Source of the DNA: Plasmodiophora brassicae
Lineage: Eukaryota > Endomyxa: Phytomyxea > Phytomyxea > Plasmodiophorida
NCBI GenBank assembly: GCA_036867785.1
Contig: CP145425.1
Location: forward strand, 186,001-250,000
Direction of reading: 5' to 3'
DNA: 64,000 bases
The position numbers were made by a program, and so were the translations under genes. Below are positions 41,464 to 52,026 of the stretch, piece by piece; position 1 is the stretch's first letter; every line of letters starts with the position of its first letter. Under the pieces are notes generated by a model. That model was not told where the DNA came from. It saw only the letters and a list, made by a program, of their open reading frames with translations, and did not search any database.

Positions 41464-41814
41464 ATGTTCGTCGTCAGTTCCAAATTGCACCGCCGTTCGA
41501 CGAAAAGAATGACGGATCGCGAGGCGTTGGAGGTGGCGCGCCATCAAGCGCGCGCTCGCGCAGCAGAGTCGGCGCGTCAACTGCTTCAGCAGTTTGCCGC
41601 TATGCCCTCGGACCAACATTGCACGACGCAAGACCTATTCGATGAGCTTATGAACATGTTTGATCCCGCGTTGTTCAACAAGGAAGTTTCCGACTGTTCC
41701 GTTCGCCTCCTCTGGGCCGTGCATCTACCCAACATCCGTCCCCCGTCCCCGGCGTCTGTGAGTCCCCAATCACCATCCTCGCCAGGCCAACAAACCTCAG
41801 ACGTCAAGGTTTGA
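41464..41814 (+). CDS. Small helical hypothetical protein
   Basis: 116 residues from the ATG at 41464, or 101 from 41509. An Ala/Arg-rich helix (EVARHQARARAAESARQLLQ) is followed by DLFDELMNMFDPALFNKEV and a Pro/Ser-rich tail. No signal peptide or known motif. Intronless. Confidence 0.5.
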   Translation: MFVVSSKLHRRSTKRMTDREALEVARHQARARAAESARQLLQQFAAMPSDQHCTTQDLFDELMNMFDPALFNKEVSDCSVRLLWAVHLPNIRPPSPASVSPQSPSSPGQQTSDVKV

Positions 41815-41973
41815 CTTGCCTCACTCTCCTCCCCCACAACACGCACCGTCAAGCACCGACCACCGGCAACACCACCATCAAATAGTGCACGTCCTCCGTT
41901 TCAAGTTAGACACGTCCACCCCTCTGTGGACGTCAATATATTCATTCGTTATTGTGTCCTTCATTGTCCATGA

Positions 41974-42276
41974 ATGGAAGAGCGAGTTATGCTGACGACG
42001 GAGCTGGACGCCGTCACCGCCAGCCCGCACAGCCGTGGCCTGGAGACACGTCCAACCGTCGCCGACATCGTGGCATCATTGATCAGGGAGGAGGCGCGAA
42101 TTCGTGAAGCACGCGGCCGCGAGCAAACGTCATTCGAAACGGCGAACCGAGTGTCGGTTCGACGTTTGTCCTGCTGCTGGACGACGCGCTGTGCTGCAGC
42201 GTCTGGGGCTTTTCATCCCTCGTCACGACCAACTAGCGAAGGTGGCGTGTATTTACACACGGTCATATCACCATAG
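41974..42276 (+). CDS. Small hypothetical protein
   Basis: The ATG at 41974 opens a frame with a convincing helical start (VADIVASLIREEARIREARG). After about residue 60 the reading becomes less protein-like, and another frame (AGRRAVLQRLGLFIPRHDQL) is better, so an unplaced intron or frame change around 42150 is likely. Confidence 0.4.
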   Translation: MEERVMLTTELDAVTASPHSRGLETRPTVADIVASLIREEARIREARGREQTSFETANRVSVRRLSCCWTTRCAAASGAFHPSSRPTSEGGVYLHTVISP

Positions 42277-42540
42277 CGTCGGATGCCGCCAGAACATCCG
42301 TTAACGGGGCCGACATGCTGACGTCGTTCGTCGTGCTGTTGAACAGTGTCTCGTTGCTGCCGATGCGTTCGAACCTGGTCACCTTCTGCGACGACGACCC
42401 GTCCGGCGCCTTGCTCTCGTACGCGTCGCGCACGATCGTCACGTTCGATCGCGATCGACCAACCGGATCCGACCTTGACGCCGCTGCTCTCGTCGGAGGA
42501 GACGTCGTGGGTTCGCTCGTCACGTCGCGCTGAAACGTCC
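42263..42540 (-). CDS. Hypothetical protein fragment, low certainty
   Basis: A minus-strand frame that reads protein-like over about 90 residues (IVRDAYESKAPDGSSSQKVT, then RFERIGSNETLFNST), possibly preceded by an acceptor near 42535. It has no ATG and overlaps the 3' end of the preceding plus-strand gene. Confidence 0.3.
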
Positions 42541-42705
42541 GGTCAGACGGCCCCTGTCGTACACACACGCTACGAGCCTGACCTGAGATGGCAGACTGGG
42601 CCGCTCCGGGATGATGAAACTCGGTTCGGGCGTTAGCAGCGGTGACGGCGGTGGCGGCGGCGGTAGGGCCACTGATCGCAGTCGGCTGTCAGGACGGGCA
42701 TATCG

Positions 42706-43606
42706 TTACGCGGTTCGGCCGCATGGCAAACCTGTTCCTGAACTTGGCGCTGGCGTTGGCGTGCTCGGGACCCGGGTGGGTGCTGGTGGCACCGGAACGC
42801 TCGTCGTCGGCTCTGGCGTAATGGGGAGCCCGGTCGTTGGCGGCGGGACCGTCGGGGGCCGCGTTGATGACGGCGGGACGGTTGGCGCTGTCGTTGTCGG
42901 CGGTGGGGTGATCGGAGCGTTCGTTACCGGTGGTGGAGAGGTCGGAGCGCTGGTTGCCGGCGGTGGAGCGGTCGGAGCGCTGGTTGCCGGCGGTGGCGCG
43001 GTCGGAGCGCTGGTTGCCGGCGGTGGCGCGGTCGGAGCGCGCGTTGCCGGCGGTGGAGCGGTCGTTGCCGGCGCAGGGACCGTTGCTGGCGGTGGGATCG
43101 GAGCACGCGGCGTCGATGGAGGAGGAACGATAGCAGTCGGTGCTGGCACCCGTATCGTCGGCAGAGGGATCGGGAGCACTGATGTTGGTGGTGGTGGCGG
43201 CGGAGGGACAGGTCTTGGCGATTGTTGCGAGGGCGGTTGGGGATGACATGGCGGTACCGGGCACGGCGGGTGAACCTTGGGAGGGAGCCTAATCAGGTCG
43301 AGGCAGAGCGGTCTGCCACTGTGACAGAGGGGAACGCCAGGTCAGGCGACGCGAAGCGAACCATCGGCCGTGCCGCTCTTACGCTACGTTCGGGAACGAT
43401 TGCAGCAGGGTGGTCGGTACCAGAGCGGTCCATGACGCATGACAGGCGCGGATGCTGACGAAGGTGGGCGGCGGCGACGACGACGTCGCGATGGCGACCA
43501 GGGCGCCGACCACGGGCAGCAGCAGGCCGAACATGACGGTTCCGGTTCCGATCGCCAATGCGCTGCCGGGGAACCTCCGACGGCCACAACCCGAGGCGAC
43601 AGCCAC
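42706..43606 (-). CDS. Pro/Thr-rich surface protein with 10-residue tandem repeats
   Basis: Two exons, 43606-43383 and 43318-42706, join in phase across a 64-nt intron with donor GTAAGA; 278 residues. The N-terminus has a basic stretch then a hydrophobic anchor (GTVMFGLLLPVVGALVAIAT). After a short Cys-containing segment comes P-P-P-rich sequence and repeats of APTAPPPATS. At DNA level these are 30-bp tandem units over about 42941-43068. The layout suggests a type II membrane or secreted, O-glycosylated wall or surface protein (inference). The Gly-rich plus-strand frame over the same bases is its shadow. Confidence 0.7.
42941..43068. repeat. Coding tandem repeat, 30-bp unit, about four copies
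   Basis: Units GTCGGAGCGCTGGTTGCCGG followed by CGGTGG and GCG/AGCG recur with period 30 and encode APTAPPPATS on the minus strand. Copies are nearly identical, so copy number may vary between strains. Confidence 0.85.
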
Positions 43607-43619
43607 TCCCTGTATTCGT

Positions 43620-44383
43620 TTATCGTGCCAGCTTGGCGATCTGGTCGTTCTGCCTGCGGATCCGGTCGTGCAGGTTGCCGGCGCCCCTGTCGATGTCCCT
43701 CACGAGTGGCGCCTGCCGGTCCAGCTCCTCGTGCATGTCGTAGGCGATCGCGTTCATGTTCCGGACCGAGGTCAGCAATTCGCCCAGGTGGTCGCCCGAT
43801 TCGGCGCGCGCGCGACGCTCCCTGTTCAGCACAACATCAGTCACGCCGACACGCGCGCGTCGCAAACGTACTTGAAGCGTTCGCGTTCGAACTCGACGCG
43901 CGTCGGGCCTCGGGACGTCGGCGCGGGAGACGCCGATTGTCGGTTCCTGGCGCGCCGCTCGATGTCCGACCTCGGGTTGGCCTTCCAGAGCCAGTTGCGA
44001 AGCCGCCCGGAGACGGACGACATGGACCGGAGCGCTCGCTGGCTGTGCGTCAGGTGCGCGTCGATCTCGTCGACGTTCTCCACCATCTTCTGCATTTGCT
44101 CTAGGCGCCAGGGTCAGCGCCCCCTCATGATGACGATTGCGGTACAGACGCGCGTACGCGTTTGAGCGCTGAGCTTAACCAGTGTCGTTGCGCCGAGCTC
44201 TTCGGCAGCGAGCGACGCCTGCAGCGTGTCGGTCAGGACACGTTCGCGATCGCGAGCGTCGTCGCGCTTGCTGCGGCGCGCGCGCTTCTCCTCCTCGTGC
44301 TGGTGCACCCGCAGGGCGTCCGCCGACCCGATCTGGGCCTTAACGGCGGCCGAGCGCGACGACACGCGCGCCTCGCCCTTCAT
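43620..44383 (-). CDS. SNAP-25-like Qbc-SNARE
   Basis: Three exons (44383-44158, 44100-43872, 43821-43620) give 218 residues. The Qb helix runs TDTLQASLAAEELGATTLVK, then LSAQTQQMQKMVENVDEI with its central Gln. The Qc helix near the C-terminus runs ELLTSVRNMNAIAYDMHEEL, then DRQAPLVRDIDRGAGNLHDR, again with the zero-layer Gln. The linker is basic and lacks the palmitoylated Cys cluster of SNAP-25, closer to SNAP-29/SNAP-33 types. Qbc-SNAREs supply two of four helices in membrane-fusion complexes at the plasma membrane or endosomes. Introns are 57 and 50 nt. Confidence 0.87.
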
Positions 44384-44776
44384 CGGCACCAATAACCCTT
44401 GCCGACTTAATAGATGGTTCACCCTGTTGCCCGACAGTAATAATACGTTATGCCGACGAGGAGGCGAGTCAACGACTCGACGTGAGTCATTGGTGCACCG
44501 GTGATCAGGAACGCGACCAAGGTTCCGTGTTGGGGTGCAGAAGCAGCAGCAGAAGCAGCAGCAGCAGCATGTCGGTTGCCGACAGACGACGTGGTTGCCC
44601 CCTGGGAATGGGGTGGGTCGTCCAATGATGAACGCGGGCGGTTCTATTTCCGGGGCGACCGGGCCCGCTGGGCAGTCGCGGAGTTCTGGCGCAGACCGTC
44701 GAAGCTGCTGCTGCGCGCCCAGGCCACGCCGTCAGGCGCGAGTGTCGCGAGGCTTCGCTGGGGCAGGGCGGCGCGC

Positions 44777-46291
44777 ATGGCGGCCGCCGCTCCCGTCCTG
44801 AACGAGGACGAGCGCATGGCCGTCCGCAGGGACGAGATCGTCAGGGAGCTGCTGGTCACCGAGAAGAACTATGTCGACAGGTACGGCGCGCGCGCGTGTC
44901 GCACCCCTCGTTTGTCTAACGGCCCGCCTCAGTCTGAACGCGTTCTTCTCGGCGTATGTGCCCAGAATTGGCGCGATGAGGATTATCAGCATCCCCGATT
45001 TCGCACAGCTGTGCTCGAACCTTGAGGTTGTGTCGGCCGGGCCGGCCGTTTCGCGTTCGCTCCCCGTTGCTGATTGCGGCGCCCAGGTTATCCGACGAAT
45101 TCACATGCGGTTCTACGGCGACCTGCAGATCAGGATCGACAATGGGCGCTGGGGGCCGAACTCGCGCATCGCCGACCTGTTCATGGAGTACGCGCCCTTC
45201 TTCCGCGTGTACGGCGATATCATCCACCTGCTCGAGACGGTCGGCACCGCCATCCAGGACCTGATCTACAGTTCGCCCGAGTTCGAGCAGGTCCTGAAGG
45301 TGTGCAGAGAGGATTCGCGGTGCAAGCGCCACACGCTGCAGAGCATTCTGATCATGCCGATCCAGGTCGTTGTCGAAGGCGGCCGTGTGTTCCCACCAGG
45401 ACGCTGATTGTTTGTGACGACAGCGAATCCCAAGGTACTTCCTGATCCTGAAGGCCATCCTGCAGCATACGCCCGAGAACCATCCCGAGCGGGCGCTGCT
45501 GCAGGAGGCGCTGGCGCTCGTCGAGACGGTAACGCAGCAGGTGAACCAGGCCGCGCATGACCTGCTGTCCAGGAAGAAGATTGTTGAAATCCACAAGAAG
45601 GTACGGTGCGCGCGCGTCTGCTGCGGGTTCGTCTCACCGGCGCTGATCGCTCATGCTGTAGATGCCGAGAAGTTTCGACCTGTTCCAGCCGGGGCGACGG
45701 TTCGTGCTGAAGTCGAAGATGGCGACCGTCAGCCCGCTGGGCGAGCTCCAACCGGCCAAGTTCATCCTGTTCAACGACGCGCTGCTTCACGTGAAGAACT
45801 TCTTCGGCAGCTACAAGATCCTGAAGCAGTTCAACATCTCGCCGATCAGCGCGTTCGGCGTGTTCGACGTGCGCGACACGTACTTCCCGTCCGACAAGGC
45901 GGAAACGATCCGAAATCGTTTCCGGGTCGCCGACGGGTCCGCCATGCTGGAGATCCAGTGCAACTCCAGCGTGGAGAAGCAGATGTGGGTCGAGGCGCTC
46001 GAGAAGTGCGTCCGGGATAGCGAGAATCGAATATGCCCCGATAGTCGTGCGATCCAGGAGGCCATACGAACGTCGGACAAGGCGCAGCTGCTGGCCAAGG
46101 TCGGGAACGACGCCGTGTCGCAGATGATGTCGAACGTGTTGACGAGGCCGATGTCGCGGACCGTGGCGGAGGCGAGGGCGCCTCTCCTGCTGCCCTGCTC
46201 GATATGCCTGTGCCCGCGTTTCCAGCCGTCCTTCTTCACAGACGGCAAGTGTATCTGCCAGCATGAACAAAGAGAACATTGCGCTAAATGA
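44777..46291 (+). CDS. Rho guanine-nucleotide exchange factor (DH-PH)
   Basis: Five exons (44777-44880, 44933-45026, 45087-45365, 45424-45600, 45662-46291) give 427 residues. The DH domain starts IVRELLVTEKNYVDSL and contains QSILIMPIQ joined across an intron to RIPRYFLILKAILQHTPENH, the conserved DH helix. A PH domain follows (GRRFVLKSKMATV, FILFNDALLHVKN, ending QMWVEALEKCV). The C-terminus has a Cys/His cluster (CSICLCPRFQ, then KCICQHEQREHC) that may bind zinc. DH-PH proteins load GTP on Rho/Rac GTPases to steer actin. The frame upstream of the ATG is open but has no other start. Introns are 52-61 nt. Confidence 0.92.
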
Positions 46292-46610
46292 TATTTGGAT
46301 AAATTTATCAAGTCCTGTTCAAAGCTGTCCCGAAGTGCAACCGCCGCTTTCAGCGTGGGTTTGCAAATGGAGCAAAGCAGTGTGTCGCTGGCCCAGGTGA
46401 CGGTACGTGTACAGGGGGAGCAGGAGATGGCGGTGGGCCGCCGGACGGAACAGCCAGGATCGTTCAGCATAGCCTAGACTCTTCGTCATCTCGCGTCCCT
46501 GCGACTATGCCTGAAGCGAAACGAGGAGACGACTGACGAGAACGGTGTATCAGGTTTGCGTAAATGTCTGGCACGTGCAATCGACGACGTCAGGTGCATA
46601 GGCATCCATC
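46292..46610. other. Intergenic between convergent genes, with possible fragment of the next gene
   Basis: On the minus strand 46470-46290 reads LKAAVALRDSFEQDLINLSK, which resembles residues near the start of the large protein at 46611-48449 (IEQNVINLSN) in both protein and DNA (GATAAATTTATCCAA versus GATAAATCTATCCAA). It could be a small tandem-duplication remnant. Confidence 0.4.
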
Positions 46611-48449
46611 CTAATGCCATCGAGCGCGGTTCTCGGCCTCGTAGTTCCGGTGATTGTACTGACTGAAATCGTCGTCGAGGTCACGCTTGTCGCCCGGGTT
46701 GGGCTCCCAGAGGGCCCCCGTGAATTCCAACTTGCCGTATGCGCCATTCATCCACCCATGAACGGACGCGCCGCCATCGGCGAACGTCATCTCCCCGATG
46801 TGGTCCTTCCCGAAGATCATCTCCCCGGTTCCCGTCTCTCTGGCGCCCCATCGTATCGTGTACGTGCGATCCTTTTCACGCTTGCCTCGCGACTTGGGAG
46901 TCAGCTTCATGTGGCCTTCCAAGAACCCGAGGTCGAACTCCACCCACAGGTTATCCGAGCCCGAAATTTCGAACTCGTAGGGCATGCTAGCGCTCCCGTC
47001 ATCGTCATCACGGAACCGTTTCGTCGATCCCACATCATAATAGGAAGCGTACCCGTCATCTCGGGCGCCAGAGTAATTGTCGGCTTCGGGGCATGTGACG
47101 CGCCAGGTCCCGCGTGGGTTCCAACGACCGCTGGCCAGCACATCTTGCCGAATGGCCGCAAGTTCATTCTCGAACCTGCGCTGTCGCTCTCGTTGCTGCT
47201 GCAGACGACGCTCCTCCAGCTCCCTCTCCTCCTGCTCTTCTTCGTCCCGCTTCCGCTTGCGTTCGGCGCGAACCTTCTTGGTCTGTCGTTCTACGTCGTT
47301 CTTCACAGCATCGACGTCGCCATCACGTCCAGCCAGCGCCACGATAACGTGGACGAAATTCTCATCTTCGCTTCGGCATTGAGCGCACGTCAACCCGAAC
47401 TGACCCGCTTCCTGGATGACACCTGGAACGTGTTTCGCAGCGACGTTGCGAAGGACAAACGGGTCTGGCGTTGTCGCCAGCACGCCGGACAGCTCAGCCA
47501 TCAACTTTCCTGGCGTGTACCGCGATGCATCACAGTAGACCATCTGGCTGTACCCGCCTGGCTCTTTCCATCGGTGCACCCAGTGCGAATCGTTACGTGC
47601 CACGCGCTCTTCTTCCGCCTTCCTCGCCTCGTCGGCCTCCTTCTGCTTCAGGGCATCGACAATCTTTGCGATGTTGCCGGCGTTTCGGTCTGTGACACCG
47701 GCCAGGCACGCTTTCTCGAGCCTGGTCCTTAGCGTTTCCAGCGTCGATGAATCCTTGAAGCTAACGCCGTACAATGCCAGATGCGTCTTGTACCAGTCCT
47801 TCAGGTTCGGTCGAACGCCTTCGCGCATCACGACTGCGATGACGTCCAGCAGGGGCGAATCGGGATCCATGCGACCGACCGCCTCCCAGAACCGCGCTTC
47901 GATCTCCGCCTTAGTCCCCGTCTTCTTGTGCCCGGCAGCAGTCGGCATCAGCGACAGCCCCTTCATCATCTTGGCCTTGGTAGGCTTGAACAGCACTGCC
48001 CGAAGGTCCCGTTCGACGGGGCGCCCGTTCGCACGTAAACTGCCCGTCCCGTCCAGCGATAGGTTGTGACGCGCCATGTGCTCCTGACTGCACAGCAGCT
48101 TCGCGTCCATCGCAGGGCCCATCGACGGACTCGACGCAATTGGCACCCCGAATCTGATTTCGCTGTTCAACACAAGAAAGGGGGGCAGTGCCTGTTTTAG
48201 GACATAGACGTCAGCCGCGCTGTGATGTCGAAGGCCACATGGCGGGCCCGGCGCAGAGTCACAATTGGATAGATTTATCACGTTCTGTTCAATCATGACG
48301 GGCGCTGCCCCGTACCGAAGCTCAGCCGCCGTTTCTGCATGGATTTCAACTACAGTGCCCCATGAATCCAGATGATGTGACCGAAGGCGTCCTGACAAAC
48401 GTACATGTAGCGGAGCAGGCGATGGTGGCGGTTTGTTTGCGGTTCTCAT
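46611..48449 (-). CDS. Large charged protein with central coiled coil, function unknown
   Basis: 612 residues, intronless, starting at the first ATG in frame (48449). Residues about 140-260 are mixed helical (KAEIEARFWEAVGRMDPDSP). A segment with TCAQCRSEDENFVHVIVALA holds a Cys pair. A strongly charged coil (RKRKRDEEEQEERELEERRL) follows. The C-terminal about 130 residues look like a beta-sandwich (LWVEFDLGFLEGHMKLTPKS, then MTFADGGASVHGWMNGAYGK). No family recognised. A 372-codon frame on the opposite strand is its shadow. Confidence 0.7.
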   Translation of the reverse strand: MRTANKPPPSPAPLHVRLSGRLRSHHLDSWGTVVEIHAETAAELRYGAAPVMIEQNVINLSNCDSAPGPPCGLRHHSAADVYVLKQALPPFLVLNSEIRFGVPIASSPSMGPAMDAKLLCSQEHMARHNLSLDGTGSLRANGRPVERDLRAVLFKPTKAKMMKGLSLMPTAAGHKKTGTKAEIEARFWEAVGRMDPDSPLLDVIAVVMREGVRPNLKDWYKTHLALYGVSFKDSSTLETLRTRLEKACLAGVTDRNAGNIAKIVDALKQKEADEARKAEEERVARNDSHWVHRWKEPGGYSQMVYCDASRYTPGKLMAELSGVLATTPDPFVLRNVAAKHVPGVIQEAGQFGLTCAQCRSEDENFVHVIVALAGRDGDVDAVKNDVERQTKKVRAERKRKRDEEEQEERELEERRLQQQRERQRRFENELAAIRQDVLASGRWNPRGTWRVTCPEADNYSGARDDGYASYYDVGSTKRFRDDDDGSASMPYEFEISGSDNLWVEFDLGFLEGHMKLTPKSRGKREKDRTYTIRWGARETGTGEMIFGKDHIGEMTFADGGASVHGWMNGAYGKLEFTGALWEPNPGDKRDLDDDFSQYNHRNYEAENRARWH

Positions 48450-48913
48450 GGCAGCAGAAACGCCTGATGCTAAAACGACAGAGGTTACCGATCGACAACG
48501 ACCTCTTCCACCCCGCGCTCTTACTCTGAAACATGGGCACTGGTGGCTTGGACAGAACCTGCGCACACCACGAGTCAGGCGACACGCACGAGCAACGACA
48601 GCAAACGACCAACCGAGGATGGGGTTGACGGCCGACTCTGACGAAACAGTGCCTGTGCAGGTAGCATTGGCGTAGGAGGGACAAGGCTCAGTTTCGGAGC
48701 TTGAGGTGACATGTTCAAGGAATTAACGGGCCCTTCCGATGCGCCGTGCGACACCTGTGCCCTTCTCAGGTTTCGCAAACGACGTGCGCAACTGTGCAAC
48801 GAACCTGTTGGCGCAAATCGTTAACCGAACTTTGAACGACAGGAACAAGGTGACCGAGCGAGTCGACAAGCTCGCGCATGCTTTTGAGCCGGTTTGACTC
48901 GACGTGGGCGCAT

Positions 48914-50234
48914 TTACTGGACCATGATCGTTTCTCCTACAACGCTATGAGTGCTCATGCCATTTCTGATGAACGGCGGGTTGTGTACATGGATCTCGTC
49001 CAGCCCGTTTGGCAAATCGACCGAACGTTGCAGGGATTCAAGCGTCTCCGAGAACGAGTCGATCAGATCGACGAGGTTCACGTGTGCACCTGCAACGAGA
49101 TCATGGCCGTCCAAGCGTCGCGACACTTCGACGCCATCGGTTGTCGTAACACGCTCGATTTCGTCTGCGAGCAACGCCAGTCAGAGGCGGAGGGCCCTGA
49201 TTGGTTGCCCAGCATACCCCTGTAGGTTCTCATTTCCCGAAGAAGTTCCAGGATGCGACTCCATGCAGACTGCAACAACTCGACCTTCTTGACGCGGTGC
49301 ACGTTTGCAATCTCGGTGAACGCTTCAGCATCGTTTTCCCGAGTTGATCTCCGATACGCGTCCTCCACCTCACCCTAGTCTCGGGTCAGCATTGACACTA
49401 TCAATTGACGGCGATCCCCTACCTGGCGGCTGTGTTGTTGCCTGTACTCGTCCGCTATCTTGTCAATTAATGACTGAAGATGCGTATCAGTGTTCACCCG
49501 CTCGTGAAGCGCTCGTTGCAGCAATGCGATTTGAACGCGGACACGATCCTGCACGTCCACGTTAGTACGGTTTGCGTCTCCGCTGCCAACTGGTGCAACC
49601 TGCAGAGCGGCGTCATGCGCTGCGAGCAGATGCCCTGGAATCGTCTTCGGGTCGGGCAGTCCGAACACCATGTCGGCGTAGAGCTGAGGATGCTCCGACC
49701 GGAACACATGCTCGAGGACATGAGACGACAGGTGCCAGACGACATTGCACACTCTACAGCGCGTACGACGTTGAACAATTCGCGATAGGCGGCCATTACT
49801 GTGGGGAAACCTTGGCCCGAACGCTTGCGTTAAATGCGATTTCAACGTTGTCCCTCTGGGAAGCTGGTCGGAGAGTTCCAGGGCGTGCAGCAGATTGTAG
49901 AGAACGACCGTCCGGAACTCGTAATCCTGGTCGCGGCCCATGACCGGCCAGACGTGTGCGAAATCCTGGCAGAAGGTCACGTCCACAGTCGTCGTCGTGC
50001 AGCGATCAACGACGAAGGGCTCACAATGCGGGCCTGCGCCGGGTCTTTCCTCGTGAACAGGAAGTGTGTGATGACGATCAGCCCTTTCGGGTTGCTCTTG
50101 CGGAACATGTCCGGGCCGAACGACGCGCCCGGGTACCGCTTGAACGCATCGGCGGCGTCGAACCCCAGCAGGGTCACGTTGCGCCACATCAGCGTCTCAA
50201 CGTCGACCGACTCCCAGCACTCCACCGCCGTCAT
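48914..50234 (-). CDS. HAUS6: HAUS6-like augmin complex subunit
   Basis: Four exons (50234-50025, 49965-49423, 49374-49218, 49164-48914) give 386 residues. The N-terminus follows HAUS6/FAM29A: LMWRNVTLLGFDAADAF, SFGPDMFRKSNPKGLIVITH, FLFTRKDPAQARI, then across an intron DFAHVWPVMGRDQDYEFR. Next come VVWHLSSHVLEHV and a coiled-coil tail. All joins are in phase; introns are 48-59 nt. HAUS6 links augmin to the gamma-tubulin ring complex through NEDD1, so microtubules branch from existing ones in spindles. Human HAUS6 is much longer; only the conserved N-terminal half is present here. The gamma-tubulin complex gene at 52027-55314 is a functional neighbour. Confidence 0.75.
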
Positions 50235-50423
50235 CGTTCGACTCGCCAATACGCTAATTATACCTTCCGACCGACCTACAGACGGGGGGCACACGCGGCA
50301 CACCAACACGCAGGCGAATGCTGAATGTGCTCTGGACTCGACAACACTTAGTTTATTAGCTGGTCGAAGACAACGCGCCGCTACTGGTAGCCTTTGTGCA
50401 GGTTGGGGGAGATGATGCACTCA

Positions 50424-50894
<471 letters not shown>

Positions 50895-51405
50895 CGTACT
50901 CGACGCACTTGAACGGTCACGCTGCGGCAGTGAAGACGCCCCACTCGCTTGTGCCGCTGCCAAAAAGTCCGAAGCGGCCGTAAATGCAGCCGCCAGTACG
51001 TGACGCATACTATTACTACCGGCAAAGCGGGCAGCCGGACCGGTAGGTACAGGCACCGTCGGCCCGAGCCCCGAGGCCGACGCGGTTTCCGTGGATGGCG
51101 CGTGAATGCCACCTTTTCGGTCGCAGGAATCACGACCGGCAGCGTCGCAACTGACACGTGTGTTTCAGGTCGGCTAATAATTGAGACTGTGGGAGCAGTG
51201 CGAACCATAAGTGACCGGCTGTCTCCCTTCCGAGCAGTGTGCACTGGGCATTTGAGGGCACAAGGCACGTAGAATCCTGAATTGGATGGCTATGACAGAA
51301 TTGCTGTAGGTATAATGTAACGTCACGGTCAGGGTGAAGCGGCTCCGCATCGTCATCACATAAAATGTCAACAAGGGGCTATAACCTTTTCAAAAAGTAG
51401 AACTA

Positions 51406-51478
51406 AGGCCACGCAGGGAGTCGAACCCTGGTCTACAGATTCAGAGTCTGTCGTGATAGCCACCTACACTACACGGCC
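51406..51478 (-). tRNA. tRNA-Gln (CUG anticodon)
   Basis: Minus strand, 73 nt. Acceptor stem GGCCGTG pairs with the 3' CGTGGCC (two G-U). The anticodon arm is ACAGA-CTCTGAA-TCTGT with anticodon CTG, and the T arm CAGGG-TTCGACT-CCCTG is perfect. No CCA is encoded, as usual in eukaryotes, and there is no intron. Confidence 0.93.
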
Positions 51479-51487
51479 GGAACGTAT

Positions 51488-51572
51488 TGCCTGCGGCAAG
51501 GCTCGAACTTGCGACCTCAGGATAACTCATTGGATATGAGACCTACGCTACTACCAACTGAGCCACGCAGGC
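51488..51572 (-). tRNA. tRNA-Met (elongator, CAU anticodon) with an 11-nt intron
   Basis: Minus strand, 85 nt, nine bases from the tRNA-Gln. Acceptor GCCTGCG pairs with CGCAGGC. The anticodon loop is CTCATA plus A, interrupted after position 37 by about 11 nt (TCCAATGAGTT) before TCCTG closes the stem. T arm GCAAG-TTCGAGC-CTTGC. The intron position is the canonical nuclear one, removed by the tRNA splicing endonuclease. The U31/U39 mismatch is typical of elongator tRNA-Met. Confidence 0.9.
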
Positions 51573-52026
51573 ATGATCCGTCGGGCTGGGCCCTGCTTTG
51601 CACTCATGACGGGAATTCGCTCTGTGGTACCCGCGAAGCACCAACTGGCCACCAACTTCCCAATTCGTCAGCGGGTATGATCCCATCAAATCATTCTGTA
51701 CACGTGTCCAGCAGAACGTTCGATTCAACACGAACGCGCTATGGTCGCTCCCGAACAATGCCGCGTGCGCGCAGTCGTCCCCGTACGTCGATGGCGGCCC
51801 AGGCGCTGACCGTTCGCCCGCTGACCATCAGGCTGGTGGAACGCCTCGATGGGTCCTCAATGGCGACATCGGATGGGGTTCGTTACGTAACCGCGCGAGA
51901 AAGTTGTGTCGGTAATCATATCGGGCGCCGTTAGGTCCGGTATGCTTTGAAGACGTTCGCCAACCACCAGTTCCTGTCGACGGACACCCAGGCCGTCGAA
52001 CGTGAGCTCACAGGGTATGAACGAAT
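51573..52026. other. Upstream region of tRNA-Met and of the gamma-tubulin complex gene
   Basis: No gene recognised. Short frames on both strands lack protein character. A first exon of the gamma-tubulin complex gene could lie here. Confidence 0.45.

Noticed and set aside
42611-43246. Gly/Val-rich plus-strand frame resembling a glycine-rich protein
   Set aside because: Complement of the Pro/Thr-rich repeat. The minus frame has a membrane anchor exon, a good intron and a natural stop.
44501-44776. N-terminal extension of the RhoGEF gene
   Set aside because: The frame is open but begins with a GTG codon and has no ATG before 44777. The Ala/Arg-rich sequence looks like translated leader.
46614-47732. 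372-codon plus-strand frame
   Set aside because: It lies antisense to the large minus-strand protein and has Arg/Leu/Ser-biased, domain-free sequence. The minus-strand reading has coiled-coil and strand patterns and a proper start.
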